A stretch of 64,000 nucleotides of DNA from Kitasatospora sp. NBC_01266. GTDB taxonomy: Bacteria > Actinomycetota > Actinomycetes > Streptomycetales > Streptomycetaceae. The notes under the pieces were generated by a model that was not told where the DNA came from, made no database searches, and worked only from the letters and a program-made list of their open reading frames with translations. Numbering within the stretch: position 1 is the stretch's first letter; each line of letters opens with the position of its first letter. Of this stretch, positions 15,617 to 24,009 are shown one piece after another. Position numbers and translations under genes: made by a program. The DNA is taken from NCBI RefSeq assembly GCF_036242395.1, contig NZ_CP108458.1, positions 4,836,001 to 4,900,000 of the forward strand, read 5' to 3'.

Positions 15617-16831
15617 TCACTGTCGGATCTGCCACGTGCGGCGGTGCTCGGCGATTCCGGACTCCGCTGCGCGTCGGTAGAGGTACAGGACGGTCCGACC
15701 GGTCAAGGCTGCCGCAAGGACTGCCGTCCAGGGCCAACTGGGCAGATGGGCGGCCACCATGACAACGCAGACCATCGGCAGGAAGCAGGTAAGGGCGGCC
15801 AGTGACGCCGCGGTGAAGCTCCACCGGAACCGGTGGGCGATGGAGAACTCGGAGCGCTCGTACACCACGAGGGCGGCGCTGAGGAAAGCACCGGTGACGA
15901 CGGCGGACCAGCGGGATCCGGTGACCTGGGCGTAGGTGATGGGGAGCGAGGCGAGGAACGGGAGGACGCCGCCGTACTCCGACAGCACGTTCCCCCATTT
16001 CATGATCTTCCCAAAGGCGTTGGAGCGGATACGGGCGAGCTCTCCCGCAGCGCTCGCGTAGATGATCAGTGACATCGTGGTGGCAAAGGTGGCGCCGATC
16101 AGCAGCAGGCGGACGTCGTCGGGATACCGCTCCGAGGCGAACGAGAGGCCCAGCAGGAAGGTGATGGCGGCCAGGATCGAGCCGGAGAAGGCGATTCCCG
16201 CTGCGGCCTCGCCGGACTGCAGTTGAGCCGGATCGTCGCGTTCGAACCGGGAGATCTCGAACGCAAGCTCGCCGGAGAGCATTGCGATCGCAGTCACCGC
16301 ATGGTCGCTGGGAGCCAGTGACTCGGCCACCTGCTCCCAGCGGGAGACCGGGACGAGGTGTCTGGCGTCCGGGTCCACATATTCCACTCTGATCTTGTGC
16401 TGGTAGTACAGCTGCGGCTGCCGGCCCGCCACGTCGGCGGGTAGTGCCCGAGTTGCTATGAAGCCGCAGGAGAGCAGGAGCCTGGCGATCGGCTCGTCGG
16501 TCAACCCGGCGACCGCCGAGATCGTCCCGCCGTCGGTCTCGGTAGCGCCGACCGAGCGGAGCACGTATTCGAGCAGGCTCCTGGCGACTCCGCGTTTGCG
16601 GCACTTGTGGCTCACCGCGATGGATGAGAGCCGGACATGGCCGGGCAGCGGCTTTTCGACGGCTAGGTAGCCCGCGAGAGTGCCGTCCAGCACTGCTACC
16701 CAGACGCGCTTCTCCCACAGGGCCTTCTCCAGCAGCGCGGGCGTGCCGACGGCCCCGCTGAGCGCAGTCGCGCCCAGGGCCAGCAGCGGCCCGAGGTCCT
16801 CGGGTCGGCCGGCTCTTGTACTCGGCGCCAT
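15617..16831 (-). CDS. GNAT acetyltransferase fused to a multi-TM membrane domain
   Basis: A 404-aa two-part protein. Residues 1-150 are a GNAT fold with the acetyl-CoA loop SSIAVSHKCRKRGVARSLLE (69-88) and LLLSCGFIATRALP. After a linker rich in charged residues (150-205), residues 210-390 contain about six hydrophobic segments (near 211-231, 241-261, 286-300, 309-325, 338-361 and 367-386). The C-terminal part matches no transporter family I know. The reading frame is continuous, so it is not two genes. The function could be membrane-coupled acetylation or acyl transfer, but that is inference. The start ATG 16831 is preceded by a ggggag-type Shine-Dalgarno. Confidence 0.75.
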   Translation of the reverse strand: MAPSTRAGRPEDLGPLLALGATALSGAVGTPALLEKALWEKRVWVAVLDGTLAGYLAVEKPLPGHVRLSSIAVSHKCRKRGVARSLLEYVLRSVGATETDGGTISAVAGLTDEPIARLLLSCGFIATRALPADVAGRQPQLYYQHKIRVEYVDPDARHLVPVSRWEQVAESLAPSDHAVTAIAMLSGELAFEISRFERDDPAQLQSGEAAAGIAFSGSILAAITFLLGLSFASERYPDDVRLLLIGATFATTMSLIIYASAAGELARIRSNAFGKIMKWGNVLSEYGGVLPFLASLPITYAQVTGSRWSAVVTGAFLSAALVVYERSEFSIAHRFRWSFTAASLAALTCFLPMVCVVMVAAHLPSWPWTAVLAAALTGRTVLYLYRRAAESGIAEHRRTWQIRQ

Positions 16832-17221
16832 CGCGGTTTGTTCCTCTCCCCGGAGGTGCGGTGTGAAGCGGAGCCAGCCTCTCGCCCCTGAAGCGCAGGC
16901 GGCAAGACCGTAGCCGGAACGGATTCTGACGATGCGTCGGAGAAGGGTGGCAAGTCATGCATATTTGAGTGGGTCTCGCAGCTCGGAGCGTCCGAATATC
17001 CGGAGCTTGCAAGCGAGAGGTGAAACGGGCGCATCCGCGCGGCTGCTGGTGGAGATCCGGGGGCGGTCCGGTGCTCCAGTGGCGCGAGCAACTCATCGCC
17101 GACGAGGACGTGCTGTCGAGCCAGGTGGCCAACCAGGAGAACGCGGACGCGTTCGAGGACCTGGCCGTCGCCCTCATCGACGACCGACGCTGGCAGTCGC
17201 TGCTGTGAGCCGTAGGGGGCT
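16832..17221. other. Mostly non-coding interval with a short gene-like fragment
   Basis: An open frame ending at 17208 (plus strand) encodes a plausible protein tail, including LIADEDVLSSQVANQENADA and FEDLAVALIDDRRWQSLL. Upstream of about 17065 the same frame looks random. It has no convincing start or Shine-Dalgarno, so it may be a surviving C terminus of a lost gene. Its family was not recognised. Confidence 0.35.
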
Positions 17222-17913
17222 TGATGGATACCACTTTCCGGGAGGTCGGGTGCGGACCTCGGAGCACCCGGCCGGCCAGGCCGTCTCACCCGACCTGCTG
17301 CTGTCGCGCGCGGTGCTCACCGAGGGCCGGCTGCTGCAGGCCTCGGTCCGGGTGCGGATCGCCTCCGCCGGCGGGAGTCTGCGGCTGCCCTGGGGTCACT
17401 ACCTGGCCTGGCCTGGCCTGGCCCGGCACCGCGGAGCAGGCTGGGTGACTGGTGGGTGCCGACCTGGTGGACGGTCACCTGTCGCCCGACGGTACCCCCG
17501 CACCGGCCGCCTGGACCTCGGGCGATCGCCGAGCGGCTGCTGACCGAGCTGCAGGGCCGGCCCGCGCTGGACCGCCGGGCGCCGTTCAGGTCCCGCCGCA
17601 CCCGGCTACGCCGGACGGTCACCCGGGCCGATCCGGACGGCCCCGGGCCGGGCATGCTCTTCACCATCGAGGACGGCACGCCGCGTGATCTGGGCGGGTC
17701 TGGAGGCCTGTCCCGGCTTCACCCGACAGTGGGCGGCCACCGTGCAGCGGATCCGGGGCCACCTGGAGCTGCAGGCGATCGGCCTGCCGGCGCACTCCTA
17801 CCAAGGGGGCTGAACAGCAGCTCGGCGTCAATGTCCGGACGGTGGCGAAGCGGGTCCAGCGTTTCGAGGACCTCTGGGCAGTCGCTCAGCCCCCTGGTGA
17901 ACACACCGTTTAG
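17222..17913 (+). pseudogene. Frame-broken remnant ending in a helix-turn-helix-like segment
   Basis: Protein-like stretches appear in successive frames on the same strand. Frame 3 has SPDLLLSRAVLTEGRLLQAS (about 17290-17350). Frame 2 has AIAERLLTELQGRPALDRR and GMLFTIEDGTPRD (17520-17687). Frame 3 resumes with IWAGLEACPGFTRQWAATVQ to a stop at 17813. Frame 1 gives QQLGVNVRTVAKRVQRFEDL to TAG 17911-17913. The last piece resembles the PucR/CdaR-type C-terminal helix-turn-helix. At least three frame changes are needed to join them, so this appears to be a decayed gene or two fused remnants. The parent family of the middle part is not recognised. Confidence 0.4.
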
Positions 17914-17987
17914 ACTGCTGAGGACCTTTGGCCGGCCAGTCCAGCTCGAGCCGGTGCCCCGCAGCAGTGCTCAGGAGTGTGCCCGTC

Positions 17988-19271
17988 GTGACCGAGACCG
18001 CCGTAGAGAGCTCCGCTGACGTCATCGTGGTCGGCGCCGGGCCGGCGGGCTCGACCACCGCGTACTACCTGGCCCAGGCCGGGCTCGACGTGCTGCTGCT
18101 GGAGAAGACGGCGTTCCCGCGCGAGAAGGTGTGCGGCGACGGGTTGACCCCGCGCGCCACCAAGCAGCTGGTGGACATGGGCATCGACGTCTCCACCGCG
18201 AACGGCTGGCTGCACAACAAGGGCCTGCGGATCATCGGCGGCGGGGTCCGGCTGGAGCTGGACTGGCCGGAGCTGTCCTCGTTCCCCGACTACGGGCTGG
18301 TGCGCAAGCGGGCCGACTTCGACGAGCTGCTGGCCCGGCAGGCCGAGAAGGCCGGCGCCCGGCTGTACGAGCGGTGCAACGTCAGCGGGCCGATCCTGGA
18401 CGAGCGCACCGGGCGGATCACCGGGGTGACCGCCAAGCTCGGCGAGGAGAAGCGCGAAGTCTCCTTCCACGCTCCGCTGGTGGTGGCCGCCGACGGCAAC
18501 TCCACCCGGCTCTCGCTGGCCATGGGCCTGCACCGGCGCGAGGACCGCCCGATGGGCGTGGCCTACCGGACGTACTTCACCTCGCCGCGCGGCTCGGACG
18601 ACTACCTGGAGTCCTGGCTGGAGCTGTGGGACACCCGTGGCGGTGAGAAGAAGCTGCTGCCCGGCTACGGCTGGATCTTCGGCATGGGTGACGGCACCTC
18701 CAACGTGGGCCTGGGCATCCTCGACTCCTCGCCCGCCTTCGGCGAGCTGGACTGGCGCGAGGTGCTCAAGTCCTGGTGCGCGAGCATGCCGGCCGAGTGG
18801 GGCTACACCCCCGAGAACATGACCGACCCGATCCGCGGCGCGGCGCTGCCGATGGCCTTCAACCGGCAGCCGCACTACACCCGCGGCCTGCTGCTGGTGG
18901 GTGACGCGGGCGGCCTGGTCAACCCGTTCAACGGCGAGGGCATCGCCTATGCGATGGAATCGGGCCAGATCGCCGCGCGCACCATCGTGCAGGCGCAGGC
19001 CCGGGTCACCGACGGCGGCCGGGAGCGCGCGCTGCACGCCTACCCCGCGACGCTCAAGGACGTCTACGGCGGCTACTACACGCTGGGCCGGGCCTTCGTG
19101 AAGCTGATCGGCAACCCGAAGGTGATGCAGCTGGCGGCGCAGCGCGGGCTGACCCACCCGATGCTGATGCGGTTCACCCTCAAGCTGCTGGCGAACCTGA
19201 CGGACCCGCAGGGCGGGGACGCGATGGACCGGATCATCAACGGGCTGGCGCGGGTGGCGCCCAACGCCTGA
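17988..19271 (+). CDS. Geranylgeranyl reductase family flavoprotein (menaquinone/isoprenoid side-chain reductase type)
   Basis: A 427-aa FAD-dependent enzyme. Motifs are VVGAGPAGSTTAYYLAQAG, FPREKVCGDGLTPRA (the GGR-family signature), and GDAGGLVNPFNGEGIAYAME for FAD binding near residue 300. The family reduces double bonds of polyprenyl chains, including the menaquinone tail in mycobacterial MenJ. Similar genes sit near nuo in streptomycetes, which fits a quinone role. GTG 17988 was chosen for its GGAG at 10-nt spacing over GTG 17979. A TAGACT hexamer at 17911-17916 is the likely -10. The stop codon lies within a tandem 7-bp repeat. Confidence 0.88.
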   Translation: MTETAVESSADVIVVGAGPAGSTTAYYLAQAGLDVLLLEKTAFPREKVCGDGLTPRATKQLVDMGIDVSTANGWLHNKGLRIIGGGVRLELDWPELSSFPDYGLVRKRADFDELLARQAEKAGARLYERCNVSGPILDERTGRITGVTAKLGEEKREVSFHAPLVVAADGNSTRLSLAMGLHRREDRPMGVAYRTYFTSPRGSDDYLESWLELWDTRGGEKKLLPGYGWIFGMGDGTSNVGLGILDSSPAFGELDWREVLKSWCASMPAEWGYTPENMTDPIRGAALPMAFNRQPHYTRGLLLVGDAGGLVNPFNGEGIAYAMESGQIAARTIVQAQARVTDGGRERALHAYPATLKDVYGGYYTLGRAFVKLIGNPKVMQLAAQRGLTHPMLMRFTLKLLANLTDPQGGDAMDRIINGLARVAPNA

Positions 19272-19311
19272 CGCCTGACGCCTGACGCCTGACGCCTGAC
19301 GGCTGTCAGGC
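19266..19311. repeat. Five tandem 7-bp repeats forming a hairpin between convergent genes
   Basis: gcctgac is repeated five times without interruption (19266-19300). The first copy contains the stop codon of the upstream flavoprotein. The last copy can pair with gtcaggc (19305-19311) across a 4-nt loop, and any other copy can substitute. It probably serves as a bidirectional terminator. Confidence 0.8.
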
Positions 19312-19788
19312 GGTCGTCCCGTCGCAGGGCAGCGGCTGCTGCACCGGCGGTTGGCCCTGCCTCTGCCCCTGCCCCTGCGCGAAGCGCTCCAGCAGGGTGC
19401 CGAGCAGCCGTTGCTCGTCCGGCTCCAGGCAGCTGAGCAGCTGCTGCTCCACCCGCTCGGCGGCGAGCAGGATCCGGGTCAGCAGCGCCTCGCCGGCCGG
19501 GGTGATGGCGACGGCGTGGGCCCGGCGGTCGGTGGGGTGCGGGGTGCGGGCGGCCAGGCCGCGCGCCTCCAGGTCGTCCACGCTGCGCACCATCGAGGAC
19601 TTGTCGCTGCTCACCCGCAGCATCAACTGGCGCTGGGTCTGCGGGCCGTGGCGGCCGAGCTGCATCAGGATGCCGGCCAGGCGGTTCTCGATGCCCAGCG
19701 GCTCGAGCTCCGCCGCGAAGGCCTGGGCGGCGCGGCCGTGGGCCCGGCGCAGATTCATGCCCAGGGTCGGGTACTCGTCGGCGTTCAT
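19306..19788 (-). CDS. MarR-family transcriptional regulator
   Basis: A 160-aa winged-helix regulator with the MarR core: AGILMQLGRHGPQTQRQLML, then SDKSSMVRSVDDLEARGL and the wing motif RTPHPTDRRAHAVAITPAG. The C terminus is Gln-rich. ATG 19788 (MNADEYPTLG) is likely. A perfect TATACT -10 places transcription initiation close to this codon, so the mRNA may be nearly leaderless. It is divergent from the 4-TM/multicopper oxidase operon and probably controls both. Confidence 0.88.
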   Translation of the reverse strand: MNADEYPTLGMNLRRAHGRAAQAFAAELEPLGIENRLAGILMQLGRHGPQTQRQLMLRVSSDKSSMVRSVDDLEARGLAARTPHPTDRRAHAVAITPAGEALLTRILLAAERVEQQLLSCLEPDEQRLLGTLLERFAQGQGQRQGQPPVQQPLPCDGTTA

Positions 19789-19795
19789 CACGCCT

Positions 19796-19865
19796 GAGTA
19801 TAGTGCTGAGCGAAGATGGTTTCAGATGAGACTATCTCACTCGGGACATTATTAGAGGGATACTC
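19796..19865. promoter_or_regulatory. Divergent promoter region with MarR-type operator
   Basis: Between the two divergent starts lie a TATACT -10 for marR (minus strand, 19802-19797) and an inverted repeat tgaga-cta-tctca (19827-19839). A matching pair, gagtat (19796-19801) and atactc (19860-19865), lies next to each start codon. The central repeat is a good candidate for the MarR binding site. Confidence 0.5.
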
Positions 19866-20240
19866 ATGCCGCGTCGATGGCCGCTCCTCGCACTGCGCAC
19901 CACGACGATCGCCGTCGCCGTACTGGCGCTGGTCCAGCCCGTGCTCGCCGGCGGCTTTCTGCAGGGGTACTACCCGCTGCTGAAGGCGCATCAGATCGCC
20001 GCGATGATCCTGGCCACCTTCGTGCTGCTCTCGGTGGTCGCCGCGCTGCTGGCCTGGCGGCTGTCCGGCGTCCTGGCCAGGATCGCGGTGCTGTACGCGG
20101 TGCTGCTGGTGCTCTGCGCGGCGCAGATCACCCTCGGCTTCTCCCGGGTGCTGCTGATCCACATACCGCTCGGGGTCGCCATCTTCGCCCTCTGTGAGAA
20201 GTTCGCGGTGGACGCCTGGAAGGCCGGGGCCACCGCATGA
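19866..20240 (+). CDS. Four-TM membrane protein with two intramembrane histidines
   Basis: A 124-aa protein that is almost entirely hydrophobic, with segments near 11-29, 44-64, 71-90 and 95-112. His42 (LLKAHQIAAMIL) and His99 (RVLLIHIPLGVA) lie in predicted helices, spaced as in small b-type haem proteins. It resembles DUF6220-like proteins of unknown function. Its stop overlaps the multicopper oxidase start (ATGA), so the two are co-translated. A role as the membrane partner of the oxidase is inferred. Confidence 0.72.
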   Translation: MPRRWPLLALRTTTIAVAVLALVQPVLAGGFLQGYYPLLKAHQIAAMILATFVLLSVVAALLAWRLSGVLARIAVLYAVLLVLCAAQITLGFSRVLLIHIPLGVAIFALCEKFAVDAWKAGATA

Positions 20241-21799
20241 GCATCGACCGGCGGCGCTTCCTGACGGCCGGTGCCGGAGTGCTCGGCGCGGGCGCGCTGC
20301 TCGGCAGTGCCCCGTTCCTGGACCGGCTGATACCCGGCGGGCAGCCGGGCCTGCTGGTCGCCAGCGGGCTGCCGCTGCCCCCGAGCTACCAGGCGCGGTT
20401 GCCGATCCCGTCGGTGCTCAGGCCGACCAGTACGGACGCCACCACCGACTACTACCAGGTCACCGCGCAGGTCGCCCAACTCCAGCTGCTGCCGGACCGG
20501 ACCACCGAAGTCTGGGCCTACCAGGGCAGTTTCCCCGGACCGACCATCGAGTCCCGCTCCGGGCGCCGCACCGTGGTGACCCACCGCAACCAGCTGCCGC
20601 ACCCCACCGTGGTCCACCTGCACGGCGGCCACACCCCGCGCGAGAGCGACGGCTACCCGCTGGACCTGATCACCCCGAGCGGCGGCACCGTCGCCGCGAT
20701 GGCGGGGATGGCGGGGATGCCCGGCATGGGTACCGCCACTGGGCAGCCGCAGCGCGACTACACGTACCCGATGAACCAGCGCGCCGCGACCCTCTGGTAC
20801 CACGACCACACCATGGGCTTCACCGGCCCGAACGTCTACCGCGGCCTGGCCGGCTTCCACCTGGTGCGCGACGACGAGGAGTTGGCGCTCGGCCTGCCGC
20901 AGGGCCCGCGCGAGCTGCCGCTGATGATCACCGACCGGGCCTTCACGGCGGACGGCGGCTTCGCCTACCCCGCGCTGGACCCGGACCAGGGCCGGCCCGG
21001 TGTCACCGACCCGTACATGAACGGTGTGCTGGGCGACGTGATCCTGGTGAACGGCGCCCCCTGGCCGGCCGCCGAGGTGGACCGGGCCCGCTACCGGCTG
21101 CGGCTGCTGAACGCCTCCAACGCCCGCCGCTACCGCCTCGAACTCGATCCCCAACCGCCGGGCGGCGGCGGCCTGGTGCAGATCGGCTCGGACGGCGGCC
21201 TGCTGGAGCGGCCCCTCGCGCAGGACGCGCTGGAGCTGGCCCCGGCCGAACGCTTCGACGTGGTGGTCGACTTCGCGCGCTACCGGCCCGGCACCCGGGT
21301 CCGGCTGGTCAACCGGCTGGGCAGCGGCTCGACGGCCGAGGTGATGTGCTTCGACATCGGCACCGCGACCGTCACCGACGACTCCCGGGTGCCCGACCGG
21401 CTGACCACCATCGAACGGCTCGACCCGGCAACGGCGAAGACGACCCGCACCTTCACCTTCCAGCGCGGCGGCCAGGGGTGGACGATCAACGGCGAGAGCT
21501 ACCGGCCGGGCCGCGCGCTGGCCCGGCCCCGGCTGGGCGACGTGGAGATCTGGCGCTTCGTCACCGACTTCCACCACCCGGTCCACCTGCACCTGGACCC
21601 GTTCCAGGTGCTCAGCCGCAACGCCGCGGCGCCCGGCCCGTACGACCTCGGCTGGAAGGACACCGTGGACGTGCTGCCCGCCCAGGGGGTGGAGGTGGCG
21701 GTGCGGTTCACCGACTACGCGGGGAACTTCATGCTGCACTGCCACAACCTGGAGCACGAGGACATGGCGATGATGGCGGAGTTCGCCACGGTCGGCTGA
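20237..21799 (+). CDS. Secreted multicopper oxidase (CotA/laccase type)
   Basis: A 520-aa protein with a Tat signal (SIDRRRFLTAGAGVLGAGAL). All four copper motifs are present: VVHLHGGH (H127, H129, H132), WYHDHTMGF (H189, H191), HPVHLHLDPF near residue 450, and HCHNLEHEDMAMM with H501-C502-H503, H507 and axial Met512. It should oxidise phenolics or metal ions with reduction of O2 to water, outside the membrane. A Met-rich loop (MAGMAGMPGM, residues 155-164) resembles the copper-handling loops of CueO-like enzymes. It is co-transcribed with the 4-TM gene under probable MarR control. Confidence 0.93.
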   Translation: MSIDRRRFLTAGAGVLGAGALLGSAPFLDRLIPGGQPGLLVASGLPLPPSYQARLPIPSVLRPTSTDATTDYYQVTAQVAQLQLLPDRTTEVWAYQGSFPGPTIESRSGRRTVVTHRNQLPHPTVVHLHGGHTPRESDGYPLDLITPSGGTVAAMAGMAGMPGMGTATGQPQRDYTYPMNQRAATLWYHDHTMGFTGPNVYRGLAGFHLVRDDEELALGLPQGPRELPLMITDRAFTADGGFAYPALDPDQGRPGVTDPYMNGVLGDVILVNGAPWPAAEVDRARYRLRLLNASNARRYRLELDPQPPGGGGLVQIGSDGGLLERPLAQDALELAPAERFDVVVDFARYRPGTRVRLVNRLGSGSTAEVMCFDIGTATVTDDSRVPDRLTTIERLDPATAKTTRTFTFQRGGQGWTINGESYRPGRALARPRLGDVEIWRFVTDFHHPVHLHLDPFQVLSRNAAAPGPYDLGWKDTVDVLPAQGVEVAVRFTDYAGNFMLHCHNLEHEDMAMMAEFATVG

Positions 21800-21807
21800 T
21801 CCGGTTT

Positions 21808-21839
21808 CGGGGGTCGGCTTCGCGTGGGGCCGACCCCCG
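21808..21839. terminator. Hairpin between multicopper oxidase and cyclophilin genes
   Basis: A perfect 11-bp stem (cgggggtcggc / gccgacccccg) with a 10-nt loop lies between two convergent stop codons. Confidence 0.8.
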
Positions 21840-21845
21840 GACCGG

Positions 21846-22562
21846 TCAACGGTTGCTGATCTTCACCGACTTGATGTTCACCGGCAGGGTCGGGAACCCG
21901 TCACCGGGCCCGTTCTGGTCGTCCTCGCCACCGGCGGCGATCTTCTGCAGCACGTCCATGCCGCCCGTGATGGTGCCGAACGGGGTGTAGGCGGCGGGCA
22001 GTTTGGTGTCCTTCCAGACGAAGAAGAACTGGCTGCCGTTGGTGTTCGGGCCCGCGTTGGCCATCGCCACCGTGCCCGCCGGGTAGGTGGCGCCGGTCAG
22101 GTTCTCGTCGTTGAAGGAGTAGCCGGGGCCGCCGCTCCCGGTGCCGGTCGGGTCGCCGCACTGCAGCACGAAGATGCCCTGGGTGGTGAGGCGGTGGCAG
22201 TGCGTTCGGTTGAAGTAGTCGTGGTCCGCCAGGAACCGGAACGAGAAGGTGGTGCACGGCGCGGCCGTGGTCAGCGCCTGGAAGGTGATCGCACCCTGGT
22301 CGGTGCGCAGCGTCGCGTGGTACGGCTTGGCGGCCTCGGTCGCGTCGAAGACCGGGATGCCCTTGAAGCGGTCGGCCGGAACGGCCTTCGTGAAGCCGCA
22401 GTTGGGAGCGGTCGCCGGCACCGCCGCGGCGGCCGGCGCGGCGACCGCGGCCGGCTTGGCGTTCTGCGTCACGGTGCTGGTGGCGGCGGAGGCGGCGCTG
22501 GTCGCGCAGAGCACCAGGGTGGCAGCGGCGGCTGCGGCGGCGAGACGGGTACGGCGGGCCAT
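21846..22562 (-). CDS. Secreted cyclophilin-type peptidyl-prolyl isomerase
   Basis: A 238-aa exported PPIase. The N terminus is a signal peptide (MARRTRLAAAAAAATLVLC) with cleavage near ASA-A, followed by an Ala/Pro-rich linker. The cyclophilin domain contains YFNRTHCHRL, QCGDPTGTGSGGPGYSF, NTNGSQFFFVW and FGTITGGMDVLQKIA. It accelerates proline isomerisation in folding extracytoplasmic proteins. ATG 22562 is well supported by gagagg 7 nt upstream; upstream codons in frame look non-coding. The gene is divergent from an MFS gene. Confidence 0.92.
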   Translation of the reverse strand: MARRTRLAAAAAAATLVLCATSAASAATSTVTQNAKPAAVAAPAAAAVPATAPNCGFTKAVPADRFKGIPVFDATEAAKPYHATLRTDQGAITFQALTTAAPCTTFSFRFLADHDYFNRTHCHRLTTQGIFVLQCGDPTGTGSGGPGYSFNDENLTGATYPAGTVAMANAGPNTNGSQFFFVWKDTKLPAAYTPFGTITGGMDVLQKIAAGGEDDQNGPGDGFPTLPVNIKSVKISNR

Positions 22563-22652
22563 GGGATGACCTCTCGGGAGATGACGGTGTGTCATGCGCA
22601 CAACTTCATGCCCAACTGCCCCGTAGTCATTCTCCTGAAACGCTGACCGCGA

Positions 22653-22664
22653 ACGAACGTTCGT
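22653..22664. promoter_or_regulatory. 12-bp palindrome upstream of the second MFS gene
   Basis: acgaacgttcgt is a perfect palindrome 16 nt before the MFS start. It resembles TetR-type sites. No TetR gene is adjacent. Confidence 0.4.
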
Positions 22665-22680
22665 GTCAGGATGTGCGCCC

Positions 22681-23994
22681 GTGCGCCTCATCAACCGCGA
22701 CTTCACCCTGCTCTGGGCCGGCCAGTCGATCTCCCAGACCGGTGACTACGTCTTCGACACCACGCTGACCCTCTGGGTCGGCACCGAGCTGCTCAAGGGC
22801 AGCCGGCTGGCCCCGCTGGCGGTCTCCGGCCTGCTGGTCACCGTCGCGGTGGCCACGCTGCTGGTCGCGCCCATCGCCGGGGTGTTCGTCGACCGGTGGG
22901 ACCACCGGCGCACCATGCTGGGCAGCGACCTGATCCGGGCGGTGCTGATCGGCGCGGTCTCGGTGCTCGCCTTCCTGCCGAGCGGGACGCTGCCGAGCGG
23001 GGTGGTCGTGGCCGCGGTCTACCTGGCGGTCTTCCTGAACGCGGCGGTCTCGCAGTACTTCAACCCCGCGCGCTTCGCGATCATCGGTGAGGTGGTGCCG
23101 AGCGAGCTGCGCACCAAGGCGGCCGGGATCGGGCAGTCCACCCAGGCGATCTCCGGGATCCTCGGCCCGCCGCTGGCCGCCCCGCTGCTCTTCACCGCCG
23201 GGGTGCAGTGGGCGCTGGTGCTCAACGCGCTCTCGTACCTGGGCTCCTTCCTGCTGGTCGGCGCGGTCCGCACCGAGCGGCGCGCCGCGCCCGGGGAGCC
23301 GGGCGGGCGCGAGCGGGCGAGCGTGCTGGGCGAACTGCGGGACGGTCTGCGGATGGCGCTGGGCAATCCGGTGGTCCGGGCCCTGCTCTGGGTGATCGCG
23401 CTGGTCTCGGTCGGCATCGGCGCGCTGAACACCGTCAACGTCTTCTTCCTGCAGGTCAACCTGCACAGCGACGTGAAGTGGTTCGGCACGCTGGAGACGG
23501 CGCTGGGCCTGGGCACCCTGCTCGGCGCGGTGCTGGCCACCCCGCTGTCGACCAGGTACGGCTACCGCCGCACCTTCCCGCTCGCCCTGGTCGCGATGGG
23601 CGTCCTGCTGTTCGGCTATGCCCGGATGGGCGCGTACTGGCCCGCGCTGGCGCTGCTCGCGGTGCTGGGCGTGGTGCTGGCGCTGGTGAACGCCGGGTTC
23701 GCCCCGCTGCTGATCGACGCGACGCCCAAGGAGTACCTCGGCCGGGTCTTCTCGGTGGTCAACCCGGTCCAGCAGGTCGCCAACGTGCTCGGGATGGCCC
23801 TGGCGGGCTGGCTGGCGAGCACCGTGCTGCACGGCTTCCACGGCCGGGTCGGCGGGCTGCACGTGGGTGGCTACGACACCGTGCTCACCGGCTCGGCGCT
23901 GCTGGTGGTGGCGGGCGGGGCGTACGCCGTGCTGGGGCTGCGGGAGCCGGTGGCGGTGCCCGTGGCGGTGGCGGTGGCCGAGGAAGCGGGCTGA
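22681..23994 (+). CDS. MFS transporter (DHA3/macrolide-efflux-like)
   Basis: A 437-aa 12-TM protein. The N terminus INRDFTLLWAGQSISQTGDY and the loop GVFVDRWDHRRTMLGSDLIR are typical of the DHA3 group that includes macrolide exporters. The region between TM6 and TM7 contains RERASVLGELRDGLRMALGN, also typical. GTG 22681 has agga 9 nt upstream; GTG 22663 is an alternative. The substrate is unknown. It ends 15 nt from the convergent SMP-30-like gene. Confidence 0.9.
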   Translation: MRLINRDFTLLWAGQSISQTGDYVFDTTLTLWVGTELLKGSRLAPLAVSGLLVTVAVATLLVAPIAGVFVDRWDHRRTMLGSDLIRAVLIGAVSVLAFLPSGTLPSGVVVAAVYLAVFLNAAVSQYFNPARFAIIGEVVPSELRTKAAGIGQSTQAISGILGPPLAAPLLFTAGVQWALVLNALSYLGSFLLVGAVRTERRAAPGEPGGRERASVLGELRDGLRMALGNPVVRALLWVIALVSVGIGALNTVNVFFLQVNLHSDVKWFGTLETALGLGTLLGAVLATPLSTRYGYRRTFPLALVAMGVLLFGYARMGAYWPALALLAVLGVVLALVNAGFAPLLIDATPKEYLGRVFSVVNPVQQVANVLGMALAGWLASTVLHGFHGRVGGLHVGGYDTVLTGSALLVVAGGAYAVLGLREPVAVPVAVAVAEEAG

Positions 23995-24009
23995 CCGGCG
24001 GCCGGGCCG

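Noticed and set aside
17395..17425. cctgg tandem repeat
   Set aside because: It is only four short units inside a decayed locus, with no pairing or regulatory context.
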